Origin: Halomonadaceae bacterium T82-2
Lineage (GTDB): Bacteria > Pseudomonadota > Gammaproteobacteria > Pseudomonadales > Halomonadaceae
Assembly (NCBI GenBank): GCA_001577635.1
Contig: LSBP01000006.1
Location: 62,001 to 126,000 of the forward strand
Reading direction: 5' to 3'
Length of the DNA stretch: 64,000 nt
A program made the translations under genes and the position numbers. Shown here one piece after another: positions 1 through 8,451 of this stretch. The notes beneath the pieces are model-generated. The model was given only the letters and a program-made list of their open reading frames with translations. It was not told where the DNA came from and ran no database searches. Every line of letters starts with the position of its first letter. The first letter of the stretch is position 1.

Positions 1-13
1 TCGCCTGCCAGTA

Positions 14-1393
14 TCAAACGTTCCTCAGATACCACTCGTATTCCAGCGGACTGACCGTGCGCATGGCTTCGTCGCGCTCGGCCTGGCGATTGGCCAGGTA
101 GACGTGTAGAAACTCGCGACCCAGACGCTCGGCCAGCGGTGCGCAGGCCCCCAGCAGGTCGAGAGCCTTCTGCCAGCTGTTGGTGAGCGTCGGCGGGAGT
201 TGTTCGTAGGCGTTGCCCTCGATGGGCCCGCCCGGTTCGCAGCGGTGCTCCAGGCCGTGCTGGATCGAGGCGAGCAGGGTCGCCACCAGCAGGTAGGGGT
301 TGACGTCGGCTCCGGCGACCCGGTGCTCCAGACGCCGGGCACTATTGGGACCGGAGGGGATGCGTACCGCGACCGAGCGGTTGTCATAGCCCCAGGCGGG
401 CGCCATGGGCACGTAGAGCCCGGGCTGGAAGCGGCGGAAGGCGTTGAGGTTGGGGGCGAAGAGCGCCATCGAGGCCGGCATCAATTCCAGCAGGCCACCC
501 ACAGCATGACGCAGCAGCGCCGTGCCCAGCGGCGTCTCGTCGTCGCTGGCGAACACATTGTGCCCGGTATCGTCGACGAGGCTGACATGCACATGAGCGC
601 CGCTGCCGGCTTCGTCGCCGTAGGGCTTGGCCATGAAGGTGGCCTCGAAGCCGTGGTTGAGGGCGACCCCCCGGATCAGGCGCTTGAGCAGCACCGCGCT
701 GTCGGCGGCGAACAGGGCGTCGTTACTGTGCAGCAGATTGATCTCGAACTGCCCGGGGGCGCACTCCTTCAGCGCGGTGTCCAGCGGCAGCCCCTGCGCC
801 TGGGCGGCCTGCTGGATTTCCTCCAGGAAGTCGGCGTAGTCGTCCAGTTCATTGATCGAGTAGAGCTGGCTCTGGGTGGCGCGCTCGCCGGTGCCGGGCG
901 ACAGCGGCGGCCGGGCCAGGCCGCCATCGTCGCGGCGTCTATCGACCAGGTAGAACTCCAGTTCCAGGGCGACCACCGGTGTCAGTCCCTGTTCGCGAAA
1001 GCGTGCCAGTTGCCGGCGCAGCAGCTGGCGCGGGTCGGCAAAGAAGGGCGAGCCGTCGCGCTCCTCCATGGTCATCAGCAGCTGGGCCTGGCGGCCGTCG
1101 CGCAGCCAGGGTGTGGTCATCAGCGTGCCGGGAATCGGCCGGCAGACCCGGTCGCTGTCGCCGGACGCCAGGCCCAGCCCGGTTTCCTCGATGGTGTTGC
1201 CGTTGATGTCGAGCGCGAAGATCGACGCCGGCAGGTTGATGCCGTGACGATAGGCCTTGCGCAGGTTGTCCCGCGGGATGCGCTTGCCACGCAGCACGCC
1301 GTTCATGTCGCTGATCAGCAGGTCCACCGTCTCGATGTCCGGATGCTGTTCAAGGAAGGCGCGCGCCTCGGCCGGGTCGGTGGCGGACGACAT
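14..1393 (-). CDS. puuA: Glutamine synthetase family, probable gamma-glutamylputrescine synthetase
   Basis: A 459-aa member of the glutamine synthetase superfamily. The catalytic domain shows the metal-binding E-x-E pair (Glu144, Glu146 in LELEFYLVD), the GSGAHVHVSL histidine motif, and the NSARRLEHR segment near the C-terminus. PuuA-type enzymes ligate glutamate to putrescine (ATP-dependent) as the first step of gamma-glutamylated putrescine breakdown. Divergent transcription from an SpuC-like transaminase and a PuuC-like dehydrogenase supports a polyamine role rather than ammonia assimilation, and the adenylylation-type context of GlnA is not apparent. The ATG at 1393 gives a full-length protein. 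Substrate (putrescine, spermidine, or another amine such as ethanolamine) cannot be fixed from sequence alone. Confidence 0.88.
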   Translation of the reverse strand: MSSATDPAEARAFLEQHPDIETVDLLISDMNGVLRGKRIPRDNLRKAYRHGINLPASIFALDINGNTIEETGLGLASGDSDRVCRPIPGTLMTTPWLRDGRQAQLLMTMEERDGSPFFADPRQLLRRQLARFREQGLTPVVALELEFYLVDRRRDDGGLARPPLSPGTGERATQSQLYSINELDDYADFLEEIQQAAQAQGLPLDTALKECAPGQFEINLLHSNDALFAADSAVLLKRLIRGVALNHGFEATFMAKPYGDEAGSGAHVHVSLVDDTGHNVFASDDETPLGTALLRHAVGGLLELMPASMALFAPNLNAFRRFQPGLYVPMAPAWGYDNRSVAVRIPSGPNSARRLEHRVAGADVNPYLLVATLLASIQHGLEHRCEPGGPIEGNAYEQLPPTLTNSWQKALDLLGACAPLAERLGREFLHVYLANRQAERDEAMRTVSPLEYEWYLRNV

Positions 1394-1560
1394 GATCGGT
1401 TTCCTCTGCTGCTCGGGAGAGTGGCTCAGGCTTCATCTTTTCGTTGCGGCGAAGTGTTGTCAAATCCTTTACGGAAAGGTCGGGCGGGGAATCGGGTGTT
1501 ACGACAGAGCGCGAAGGAATCACCTGGTTTTGAAGAAAGGTGAGGCGGGGAGCCTCGGGA

Positions 1561-1590
1561 TTGGCATTCTCGCTCTCCAGTCGTTATGTT
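1561..1590 (+). promoter_or_regulatory. Candidate sigma70 promoter for the transaminase-dehydrogenase operon
   Basis: A TTGGCA -35 (1561-1566) lies 18 bp before TATGTT (1585-1590), which would start transcription about 30 nt ahead of the transaminase ATG. The -10 overlaps the palindromic operator described at 1586-1606, the usual layout for repression. Located in the 240-bp divergent gap; no equally good promoter was seen for the minus-strand ligase gene. Confidence 0.45.
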
Positions 1591-1606
1591 GAAAATATAA
1601 CAACAT
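1586..1606. promoter_or_regulatory. Palindromic operator, possible PuuR-type site
   Basis: ATGTTG (1586-1591) and CAACAT (1601-1606) form a perfect 6-bp inverted repeat around an AT-only 9-bp centre (AAAATATAA). It is conspicuously AT-rich in a GC-rich genome and sits between the divergent polyamine genes. From memory, the E. coli PuuR consensus also contains AAAATATAA followed by a short A/C-rich half, so a site for the PuuR-like regulator encoded at 6.4-6.9 kb is plausible. This assignment is inference. Confidence 0.5.
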
Positions 1607-1633
1607 CTTTCCCGCAAGCGAGGGGCGTGTGAC

Positions 1634-3043
1634 ATGGACCCGGCGACACGCGAATGGCAGGCTCTCGATCGGGCGCACTACCTGCACCCCTTCACCGACC
1701 ACAAGGCGCTCGGCGAGGAGGGCAGCCGCGTCATCACGCGGGCCGAGGGCGTCTACATTCACGACAGCGAAGGGCGGCGGATCCTCGATGGCATGGCCGG
1801 CCTATGGTGCGTCAATCTCGGCTACGGCCGTCATGAGCTGGCTGAGGCCGCCGCCGAGCAGCTGCGCGAGCTGCCCTACTACAACAGCTTCTTCAAGACT
1901 ACCCATCCGCCGGCGGTACGGCTGGCCGAGAGGCTCTGCACGCTGGCGCCGGCCCACATCAACCGGGTGTTCTTCACCGGCTCGGGCTCCGAGGCCAACG
2001 ACACCGCGCTACGCATGGTGCGCCACTACTGGGCACTCAAGGGAAGGCCGCACAAGCAGATGGTGATCGCCCGCGAGAACGCCTATCACGGTTCCACCGT
2101 GGCGGGCATGAGCCTGGGCGGCATGGCGCCGATGCAGGGGCAGGGTGGGCCCGGCGTGCCGGGGATCGTGCATGTGCCCCAGCCCTATTGGTTTGGCGAG
2201 GGGCAGTTCGGCGAAGGGCGTGAGTGCACGCCGGAGGCCTTTGGTCGCGAGTGCGCCGCGGCGCTGGAAGCGAAGATCCTTGAGGTCGGCGAGGAGAACG
2301 TCGCCGCCTTCATTGCCGAGCCGGTGCAGGGCGCCGGCGGGGCGATCATTCCCCCTGAGAGCTACTGGCCGGCGATCAAGGCCGTGCTCGCCCGATACGA
2401 CATCCTGCTGGTGGTCGACGAGGTGATCTGCGGCTTCGGCCGGCTCGGCGAATGGTTCGGCAGTCAGCACTACGGCCTGGAACCCGACCTGATGCCGATC
2501 GCCAAGGGGCTGTCCTCGGGCTATCTGCCGATCGGTGGCGTGCTGGTGGGCGACCGGGTGGCCGAGACGCTGATCGAGGCCGGCGGCGAGTTCTTCCACG
2601 GCTTTACCTATTCGGGGCATCCGGTCTGCGCGGCGGTGGCACTCAAGAATCTCGAGCTGCTCGAGACCGAATGCGTCGTCGAACGGGTGCGCGACGACCT
2701 CGGCCCCTATCTGGCCGAGCGCTGGGCGAGTCTCGCCACGCATCCGCTGGTGGGTGAGGCGCGCAGCCTGGGGCTGATCGGCGCGCTGGAGCTGGTCGCC
2801 GACAAGGCGAGCGGCCGGCGCTTCGACAAGGCGCTGGCCGCCGGCAACCTGTGCCGCGACCTGAGCCTCGAGGCGGGGCTGGTGATGCGCTCGGTGGGTG
2901 ACACCCTGATCATCTCGCCGCCGCTGGTCATCACCCGCGACCAGATCGATGAACTGGTGGCGCGGGCCCGTCGCGCGCTGGACGAGGCGGCGCGACGGCT
3001 GAGCGCCACCGATCAAGGACCTTCCGTCGGGAGAGTGTCATGA
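1634..3043 (+). CDS. spuC: Class III aminotransferase, putrescine/polyamine:pyruvate type
   Basis: A 469-aa PLP-dependent class III transaminase. The N-terminus (HYLHPFTDHKAL...GVYIHDSEGRRILDGMAGLWCVN) is typical of the SpuC/omega-amino acid:pyruvate group. The cofactor phosphate motif GSGSEANDTA is present, and the Schiff-base lysine is Lys291 in PIAKGLSSGYLPIGG. SpuC-type enzymes move the amino group of putrescine or related diamines to pyruvate, giving an aminoaldehyde for the next enzyme. The stop overlaps the downstream dehydrogenase start (ATGA), so the two are co-translated. Exact substrate among diamines and omega-amino acids is uncertain. Confidence 0.88.
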   Translation: MDPATREWQALDRAHYLHPFTDHKALGEEGSRVITRAEGVYIHDSEGRRILDGMAGLWCVNLGYGRHELAEAAAEQLRELPYYNSFFKTTHPPAVRLAERLCTLAPAHINRVFFTGSGSEANDTALRMVRHYWALKGRPHKQMVIARENAYHGSTVAGMSLGGMAPMQGQGGPGVPGIVHVPQPYWFGEGQFGEGRECTPEAFGRECAAALEAKILEVGEENVAAFIAEPVQGAGGAIIPPESYWPAIKAVLARYDILLVVDEVICGFGRLGEWFGSQHYGLEPDLMPIAKGLSSGYLPIGGVLVGDRVAETLIEAGGEFFHGFTYSGHPVCAAVALKNLELLETECVVERVRDDLGPYLAERWASLATHPLVGEARSLGLIGALELVADKASGRRFDKALAAGNLCRDLSLEAGLVMRSVGDTLIISPPLVITRDQIDELVARARRALDEAARRLSATDQGPSVGRVS

Positions 3044-4533
3044 GTCATCCGTTTACCCATGCCGACTGGCAACGCCTGGCCGGCGAGTTGACCTTCGAGA
3101 CCCGCGCCTGGCTCGGGGATACCTTCGTCGAGGCGGCCGGCGCCGAGCGCTTCGCCACCGTCAATCCCGCCACCGGCGAGATGCTCGCCGAAGTGGCCGC
3201 CTGCGATGCCCCGGAGGCCGAGGCCGCGGTGCGCCATGCCCGGGCCGCCGTGGAACGCGGAGACTGGGCCCGGGCGGCACCGGCCGAACGCAAGCGCATT
3301 CTGCTGCGCCTGGCCGAACTGATGGAGGCCCACAAGAACGAGCTGGCGCTGATCGATACCCTGGACATGGGCAAGCCGATCACCAGCTCGCTGGGCGACC
3401 TGAGCGGGGCGATCAACTGCATTCGCTACAATGCCGAGTCGATCGACAAGGTCTACGGCGAGGTTGCGCCCACCGGCGAGGAGAGCCTGGGTCTGGTGCT
3501 GCGCGAGCCGCTCGGCGTGGTGGTGGCCATCGTGCCGTGGAACTTCCCGCTGATGATGACCGCCTGGAAGATCGGCCCGGCGCTGGCCGCCGGCAACAGC
3601 GTGATCCTCAAGCCTTCCGAGAAGTCGCCGCTGTCCGCGCTGCGTCTCGCCCGGCTGGCGAAGGAAGCCGGCCTGCCCGATGGCGTGTTCCAGGTGCTGC
3701 CCGGCTTCGGCCATACCGTGGGCAAGGCGCTGGCGCTGTCCATGGGCGTCGACTGCCTGGCCTTCACCGGCTCTACCGCGGTGGGCAAGCAGCTGATGCA
3801 GTATGCCGGCCAGTCCAACCTGAAGCGGGTGTATCTCGAGTGCGGCGGCAAGAGTCCCAACCTGGTGTTCGCCGACTGCCGGGATCTCGACGCCGTGGCC
3901 CGCCACGCCGCCGAGGCGATCTTCCACAACCAGGGCGAGGTGTGCATCGCCGGATCCAGGCTGCTGGTCGACAATGCGATCCGCGAGGCGTTCGTCGACA
4001 AGCTGCTGGCGGCGGCCGAGACCATGCAGCCCGGCGACCCGCTCGATCCGGCCAGCTTCATGGGCGCGATCGTCGATCGTACCCAGTACGAGCGGGTGCT
4101 CGACTACATCCGCCGCGGCGTGGCGGAGGGCGCGGTACTGCGCCGCGGCGGCGAGCCGCTGGAGGGGGCCGGGCTGTTCATTCCGCCGACGGTGTTCGAT
4201 GGCGTGACCCCGGCGATGGCGATCGGCCGCGAGGAGGTGTTCGGCCCGGTGCTGGCGGTGTTCGGCTTCGACAGCGAGGACCAGGCCGTGCACCTGGCCA
4301 ACGACAGCGAGTACGGGCTGGCCGCCGGGCTCTGGAGTCAGGATATCGACCGCATCATGCGTGTCGCCCGGCGGCTGCAGTCGGGCCAGGTGTTCGTCAA
4401 CAACTGGGCGGGGGGCGACATGACGGTGCCCTTCGGCGGCGTCAAGCAGTCGGGCAACGGCCGCGACAAGTCGCACCACTCGCTGGCGGAGTATTCCGAG
4501 CTGAAGACGGTATGGATGACGCTCGCGCCCTGA
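3040..4533 (+). CDS. puuC: Aldehyde dehydrogenase, PuuC-like (gamma-glutamyl-GABA/aminobutyraldehyde)
   Basis: A 497-aa NAD(P)-dependent aldehyde dehydrogenase of full family length. Visible motifs are VPWNFPLMM (cofactor/substrate channel), FTGSTAVGK (Rossmann loop), the general base Glu267 in LECGGKSPN, and the catalytic Cys302 in GEVCIAGSR. PuuC oxidises gamma-glutamyl-gamma-aminobutyraldehyde or 4-aminobutyraldehyde, which fits the preceding transaminase that would make such aldehydes. Translation is coupled to the transaminase by an ATGA overlap. Substrate breadth in this family is wide, so the specific aldehyde is inferred from context. Confidence 0.9.
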   Translation: MSHPFTHADWQRLAGELTFETRAWLGDTFVEAAGAERFATVNPATGEMLAEVAACDAPEAEAAVRHARAAVERGDWARAAPAERKRILLRLAELMEAHKNELALIDTLDMGKPITSSLGDLSGAINCIRYNAESIDKVYGEVAPTGEESLGLVLREPLGVVVAIVPWNFPLMMTAWKIGPALAAGNSVILKPSEKSPLSALRLARLAKEAGLPDGVFQVLPGFGHTVGKALALSMGVDCLAFTGSTAVGKQLMQYAGQSNLKRVYLECGGKSPNLVFADCRDLDAVARHAAEAIFHNQGEVCIAGSRLLVDNAIREAFVDKLLAAAETMQPGDPLDPASFMGAIVDRTQYERVLDYIRRGVAEGAVLRRGGEPLEGAGLFIPPTVFDGVTPAMAIGREEVFGPVLAVFGFDSEDQAVHLANDSEYGLAAGLWSQDIDRIMRVARRLQSGQVFVNNWAGGDMTVPFGGVKQSGNGRDKSHHSLAEYSELKTVWMTLAP

Positions 4534-4647
4534 AGCGCCCCGGCCTGGCCCTGGAGACGACTGCGGCCTTTTGCCGAGCGTGTTTCAGACGCCGCCCGGG
4601 GCGCGGCTCGCTACCCTGATAGGCAGCGTTGACCGGGAGGCGAGTGC

Positions 4648-6369
4648 ATGCGCAATATCATCGGGCTGGCGGCGGTTCTGGGACTGATGATCGTGGCGGG
4701 GCTGGTGCCGGGGGCCGTGGCGTCGGGCCCCATGAAGCGTGCCGCCGCGGCCGATGACGGTGCCGGCATCGACCTGCTGGCGTACGACTGGTCGCATCTC
4801 GACGGCGCGGTGGTCGGGGGTGACGGCGTGCAGGTCAGCGGGCTGGGTCGGGCCATCGTGCCGCCGGCGGACATGGCCGACACACCGCCGACCGCCAACC
4901 CGCCGATCAACCTGCGCGGTCCGGTGCTGACCCTGAGGGGGGATTTCGCGCTGACGGCCCGCCTGCGCCTGGGCACGGACGGCCCGCCGCAGGCACGGCT
5001 GACGCTCTACGGGCGCTTGCCGGTGATCCAGGACGAGTGGCGCCAGCCCGGCGAGGCGCTGACTCTGGCGGTGCAGGGCGATACGCTGCGCCTGAGCGTG
5101 CAGCACGTGTCGGGCGAGCGCGAGACCTACACCCGGGCCTGGCGCCCGGCGGAGTCGGTCACCCTGGCCCTGGTACGCCGGGGCGAGCGACTGACGCTGA
5201 GCGCGAACGGCGAGCCCCCGATCGCGATTCCGGTCCCGCCGGTGCTGGCGCGAACGCGGCTGTGGCCGGGGCTCGACACCGGCGTCGGCCATGCCTTCAC
5301 GCTGGAGAATCTGCGCCTTCGCCCGCTCGGCGAGGCGTCACGGGTCGCGGTGGCGCCCGCCACCCTGGTGAGCACGCCGCCCGCGCCGGACGGATTGCGG
5401 GCACTGGCCGCGCGCAACGCGCCGCACCTGGCGATCGGCACGGCGGTAGCGACGAACCCGCTGCTCGGCGATCCCGGCTATGCGCGAGTGCTGGCCCGCG
5501 AGTTCAGCATGGTCACGCCCGAGAACGCCATGAAGTTCCAGTTCATCCACCCCCGGCCCGGGCGCTACGCCTTCGCCGAGGCCGATGCCATCGTCGACTT
5601 CGCCGAACACAATGGCATGGCGGTGCACGGCCACACCCTGGCCTGGGGCGAGGCGCTGCCGCGCTGGCTGAGCCGGGGTGACTACAGCGACGGTGAGCTG
5701 CGCGAGATTCTGGCCGACCACATCGCCACCGTGGTGGGGCGCTACAAGGGGCGCGTCGCCGGCTGGGACGTGGTCAACGAACCGCTCGAGCCGTTCGGCC
5801 CCGGGCTGCGCCGCGACTCGCCCTGGTATCGGGCGATGGGGGCCGACTACATCGCCTTCGCCCTGCGGGCGGCGCATCGCGCCGATCCCGACGCGGCGCT
5901 CTACATCAACGAATTCGCCTGCGAGGAACGCAACGCCAAGTCGGATGCGCTCTATCGGCTGGCCCGGGGCCTGCTGGCCGACGGCGTGCCGCTGGATGGC
6001 ATCGGCTTCCAGCTCCACGAGGACCTGACCGACGACTATCGGCCGGTCACTGCCGCGGCCTTTCGCGACAACGTCCGGCGGTTCATCGACCTGGGGCTTG
6101 CGGTGCGCATCTCGGAGATGGACGTCAACCTGCACGACGACGCCTCGCCCGCGCGTCTGCAGCAACAGGCCGCGTATTACGCCTCGATGCTGGCGCTGGC
6201 CCGGGACATTCCGGCCTTCTCGGCGTTTTCCACCTGGGGCTTCACCGATCGCTACTCGTCGCTGCAGGACTGGTGGAATCCGGACGGGCTGGGCAACGGC
6301 CTGATCTTCGACCCGGCGCTGCGGCCCAAGCCGGCCTATGATGCGTTGCGCCGCGTGCTGGCACGCTGA
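4648..6369 (+). CDS. Secreted GH10 family glycosidase (endo-1,4-beta-xylanase-like)
   Basis: A 573-aa protein with an N-terminal signal peptide (about residues 1-25, ending near AVASG). A beta-rich region of about 200 residues has no family I can name with confidence (a lectin/LamG-like sandwich is possible). From about residue 255 there is a GH10 TIM barrel. GH10 marks are TPENAMKFQ, HGHTLAWG, the acid/base Glu378 in DVVNEPLEP, the GFQLHEDL strand, and the nucleophile Glu490 in RISEMDV. GH10 enzymes cleave xylan-type beta-1,4 links outside the cytoplasm. It lies 114 nt after the dehydrogenase and before the polyamine regulator, with no other polysaccharide genes nearby. Base composition matches its neighbours. 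GH10 assignment is strong; xylan as substrate is inferred. Confidence 0.87.
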   Translation: MRNIIGLAAVLGLMIVAGLVPGAVASGPMKRAAAADDGAGIDLLAYDWSHLDGAVVGGDGVQVSGLGRAIVPPADMADTPPTANPPINLRGPVLTLRGDFALTARLRLGTDGPPQARLTLYGRLPVIQDEWRQPGEALTLAVQGDTLRLSVQHVSGERETYTRAWRPAESVTLALVRRGERLTLSANGEPPIAIPVPPVLARTRLWPGLDTGVGHAFTLENLRLRPLGEASRVAVAPATLVSTPPAPDGLRALAARNAPHLAIGTAVATNPLLGDPGYARVLAREFSMVTPENAMKFQFIHPRPGRYAFAEADAIVDFAEHNGMAVHGHTLAWGEALPRWLSRGDYSDGELREILADHIATVVGRYKGRVAGWDVVNEPLEPFGPGLRRDSPWYRAMGADYIAFALRAAHRADPDAALYINEFACEERNAKSDALYRLARGLLADGVPLDGIGFQLHEDLTDDYRPVTAAAFRDNVRRFIDLGLAVRISEMDVNLHDDASPARLQQQAAYYASMLALARDIPAFSAFSTWGFTDRYSSLQDWWNPDGLGNGLIFDPALRPKPAYDALRRVLAR

Positions 6370-6395
6370 GATTGCGGCGGGCTGGGGGCGGCTGC

Positions 6396-6947
6396 TCAGA
6401 AGGCCCGGGCGGGGGTGGCGCAGCTGACCAGCCGGCAGTCGCGGTCGCCGATATTGCGGAAACGGTGGGGCAGGCCGGTATTGAAGTAGTAGGCCTCGCC
6501 GGGGCCCAGCACGCGAGTGTCGAGGCCGATGGTGATCTCGATCTCGCCTTCCAGCACCACGCCGGCTTCCTCGCCGCGGTGAACGATCATCTCGCGACCG
6601 GTGTCGGCGCCGGGCGGGTAGGTCTCGATCATGAACGACAGCGCCCGGGACGGGCGGTTGGCGCCGATCAGCCGGTAGCAGACGTCGCCGCTGCCGATAT
6701 CGGGCAGCTCGTCGGGGGAATAGAAGACCTGGTCGCGGTTTTCCAGGTCCAGCGTGAAGAAGTCGCCGACGCTGATGGGGATGGCGTCGAGGATCTTCTT
6801 CAGCGAACTCACCGAGGGGCTGACCTTGCCCTGCTCGATCAGCGACAGGCTGGAGTGGGTGACGCCGCAGCGCTTGGCCAGCTCCCGCTGGGAGATGCCG
6901 CGCAGGGTGCGCAGGGCACGCAGGCGCGCGCCGACGTCGTCTGCCAT
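6396..6947 (-). CDS. puuR: XRE-family regulator with cupin domain, PuuR-like
   Basis: A 183-aa two-domain regulator. An XRE helix-turn-helix occupies about residues 6-60 (LRTLRGISQRELAKRCGVTHSSLSLIEQG), and a cupin_2 ligand-binding barrel about residues 105-180 (MIVHRGEEAGVVLEGEIEI ... NTGLPHRFRNIG). This matches PuuR, the putrescine-responsive repressor of the gamma-glutamyl pathway. It probably controls the divergent ligase/transaminase region, where a palindromic operator is visible, though the gene is separated from it by the GH10 gene. An AAGGAG-type ribosome site precedes the ATG. Confidence 0.85.
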   Translation of the reverse strand: MADDVGARLRALRTLRGISQRELAKRCGVTHSSLSLIEQGKVSPSVSSLKKILDAIPISVGDFFTLDLENRDQVFYSPDELPDIGSGDVCYRLIGANRPSRALSFMIETYPPGADTGREMIVHRGEEAGVVLEGEIEITIGLDTRVLGPGEAYYFNTGLPHRFRNIGDRDCRLVSCATPARAF

Positions 6948-6968
6948 TCGGGAACTCCTTGTCAGGAC

Positions 6969-6992
6969 GGCCGGCGGGCGAGCCCGCCGGCC
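6969..6992. terminator. GC-rich hairpin after gatB
   Basis: GGCCGGCGGGC and GCCCGCCGGCC form a perfect 11-bp inverted repeat with a 2-nt centre, 8 nt downstream of the gatB stop. No T-run follows on the minus strand, so intrinsic termination would be weak. It may insulate gatB from the regulator gene or protect the gat mRNA 3' end. Confidence 0.4.
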
Positions 6993-6999
6993 GGCGTCG

Positions 7000-8451
7000 T
7001 CAGGCGTTGTCGAGCTTGTCCTTGAGCAGGGCGTTGACCTGCTGCGGGTTGGCGGTGCCCCGCGAGGCCTTCATGACCTGGCCGACGAAGTAGCCGATCA
7101 TCTTGCCGCGCTTCTCGGGGGCGGCTTCGCGGTACTGGGCGACCTGCACCGGGCTGTCGGCGATGACCTGGTCGATCATCGCCTCGATGGCGCCGGTGTC
7201 GGTGACCTGCTTGAGGCCGCGGGCCTCGATGATGGCATCCGCGCTCTCGCCCTCGCCGTCCCACAGCGCGGCGAAGACCTGCTTGGCGGCCTTGCCGTTG
7301 ATGGTCTCGTCCTTGACGCGGGCGACCAGGCCGCCGAGCTGCTCGGCCGTGACCGGGCTGTCGGCGATGTCCAGGCCTTCCTTGTTGAGGCGCCCGGCGA
7401 GCTCGACCTGGACCCAGTTGGCGGCCAGCTTGGCGTCACCGCAGACGTCCTTGACCGCCTCGAAGTACTCGGCCATGGCGCGGCTCGAGGCCAGCACGCT
7501 GGCATCGTAGGCCGACAGGCCCAGTTCGTCCTGAAAGCGGGCGCGCTTCTCGGCGGGCAGTTCCGGCAGCGTCGCACGCAGGTGGTCGACGTAGGCCTGG
7601 TCGAGCACCACCGGCAGCAGGTCGGGGCAGGGGAAGTAACGGTAGTCGTTGGCTTCCTCCTTGGTACGCATGCTGCGCGTCTCGTCGGCCTCGGGGTCGT
7701 AGAGGCGTGTCTCCTGGACCACCGTGCCGCCGTCCTCGATCAGCTCGACCTGGCGCTCGATCTCGTGAGCGATGGCCTTTTCCACGAAGCGGAATGAGTT
7801 GACGTTCTTGATCTCGGCACGGGTACCCAACGTCTCCTGGCCCTTGGGGCGCACCGAGACGTTGACGTCGCAGCGCATCGAGCCCTCGGCCATGTTGCCG
7901 TCACTGATGCCCAGGTAGGTGACGATGGCATGGATCGCCTTGAGGTAGGCGGCGGCCTCCCTGGCGGAGCGCAGGTCCGGCTCGGAGACGATCTCCAGCA
8001 GCGGCGTGCCGGCGCGGTTGAGGTCGATCCCGGTCATGCCGTGGAAGTCCTCGTGCAGCGACTTGCCGGCGTCCTCCTCGAGGTGGGCGTGGTGCACGCG
8101 GATGCGCTTGGTGGTGCCGTCGTCCAGGGTGATCTCGACCTCGCCGGGGCCGACGATCGGCTGGTACATCTGGCTGGTCTGGTAGCCCTTGGGCAGGTCG
8201 GGGTAGAAGTAGTTCTTGCGATCGAACACCGAGGTCTCGGGAATCTCGGCATTGATGCCCAGGCCGAACTTGACGGCCATCGCCACCGCGCCCTCGTTGA
8301 GCACCGGCAGCACACCGGGCAGGCCCAGGTCGACGGCGCAGGCCTGGGTGTTGGGCTCGGCGCCGAAGGCGGTCGAGGCCCCGGAGAAGATCTTCGACTG
8401 GGTGGCGAGCTGGACGTGAACTTCCAGGCCGATCACGGCTTCCCATTGCAT
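7000..8451 (-). CDS. gatB: Glutamyl/aspartyl-tRNA amidotransferase subunit B
   Basis: A 483-aa GatB of standard length. It begins [15 protein letters not shown] and carries the GatB signature region ([17 protein letters not shown]), the kinase-like core, and a C-terminal YqeY-like tail ending in [17 protein letters not shown]. GatB activates the misacylated Glu-tRNA(Gln) or Asp-tRNA(Asn) by phosphorylation and binds the tRNA in the cytoplasmic GatCAB complex. The ATG shares one base with the gatA stop (TGATG), so translation is coupled. Confidence 0.97.
   Translation of the reverse strand: MQWEAVIGLEVHVQLATQSKIFSGASTAFGAEPNTQACAVDLGLPGVLPVLNEGAVAMAVKFGLGINAEIPETSVFDRKNYFYPDLPKGYQTSQMYQPIVGPGEVEITLDDGTTKRIRVHHAHLEEDAGKSLHEDFHGMTGIDLNRAGTPLLEIVSEPDLRSAREAAAYLKAIHAIVTYLGISDGNMAEGSMRCDVNVSVRPKGQETLGTRAEIKNVNSFRFVEKAIAHEIERQVELIEDGGTVVQETRLYDPEADETRSMRTKEEANDYRYFPCPDLLPVVLDQAYVDHLRATLPELPAEKRARFQDELGLSAYDASVLASSRAMAEYFEAVKDVCGDAKLAANWVQVELAGRLNKEGLDIADSPVTAEQLGGLVARVKDETINGKAAKQVFAALWDGEGESADAIIEARGLKQVTDTGAIEAMIDQVIADSPVQVAQYREAAPEKRGKMIGYFVGQVMKASRGTANPQQVNALLKDKLDNA

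Noticed and set aside
200-1543. Long open frame antisense to the glutamine-synthetase-like gene
   Set aside because: The minus-strand gene has all catalytic motifs; the opposite frame has none.
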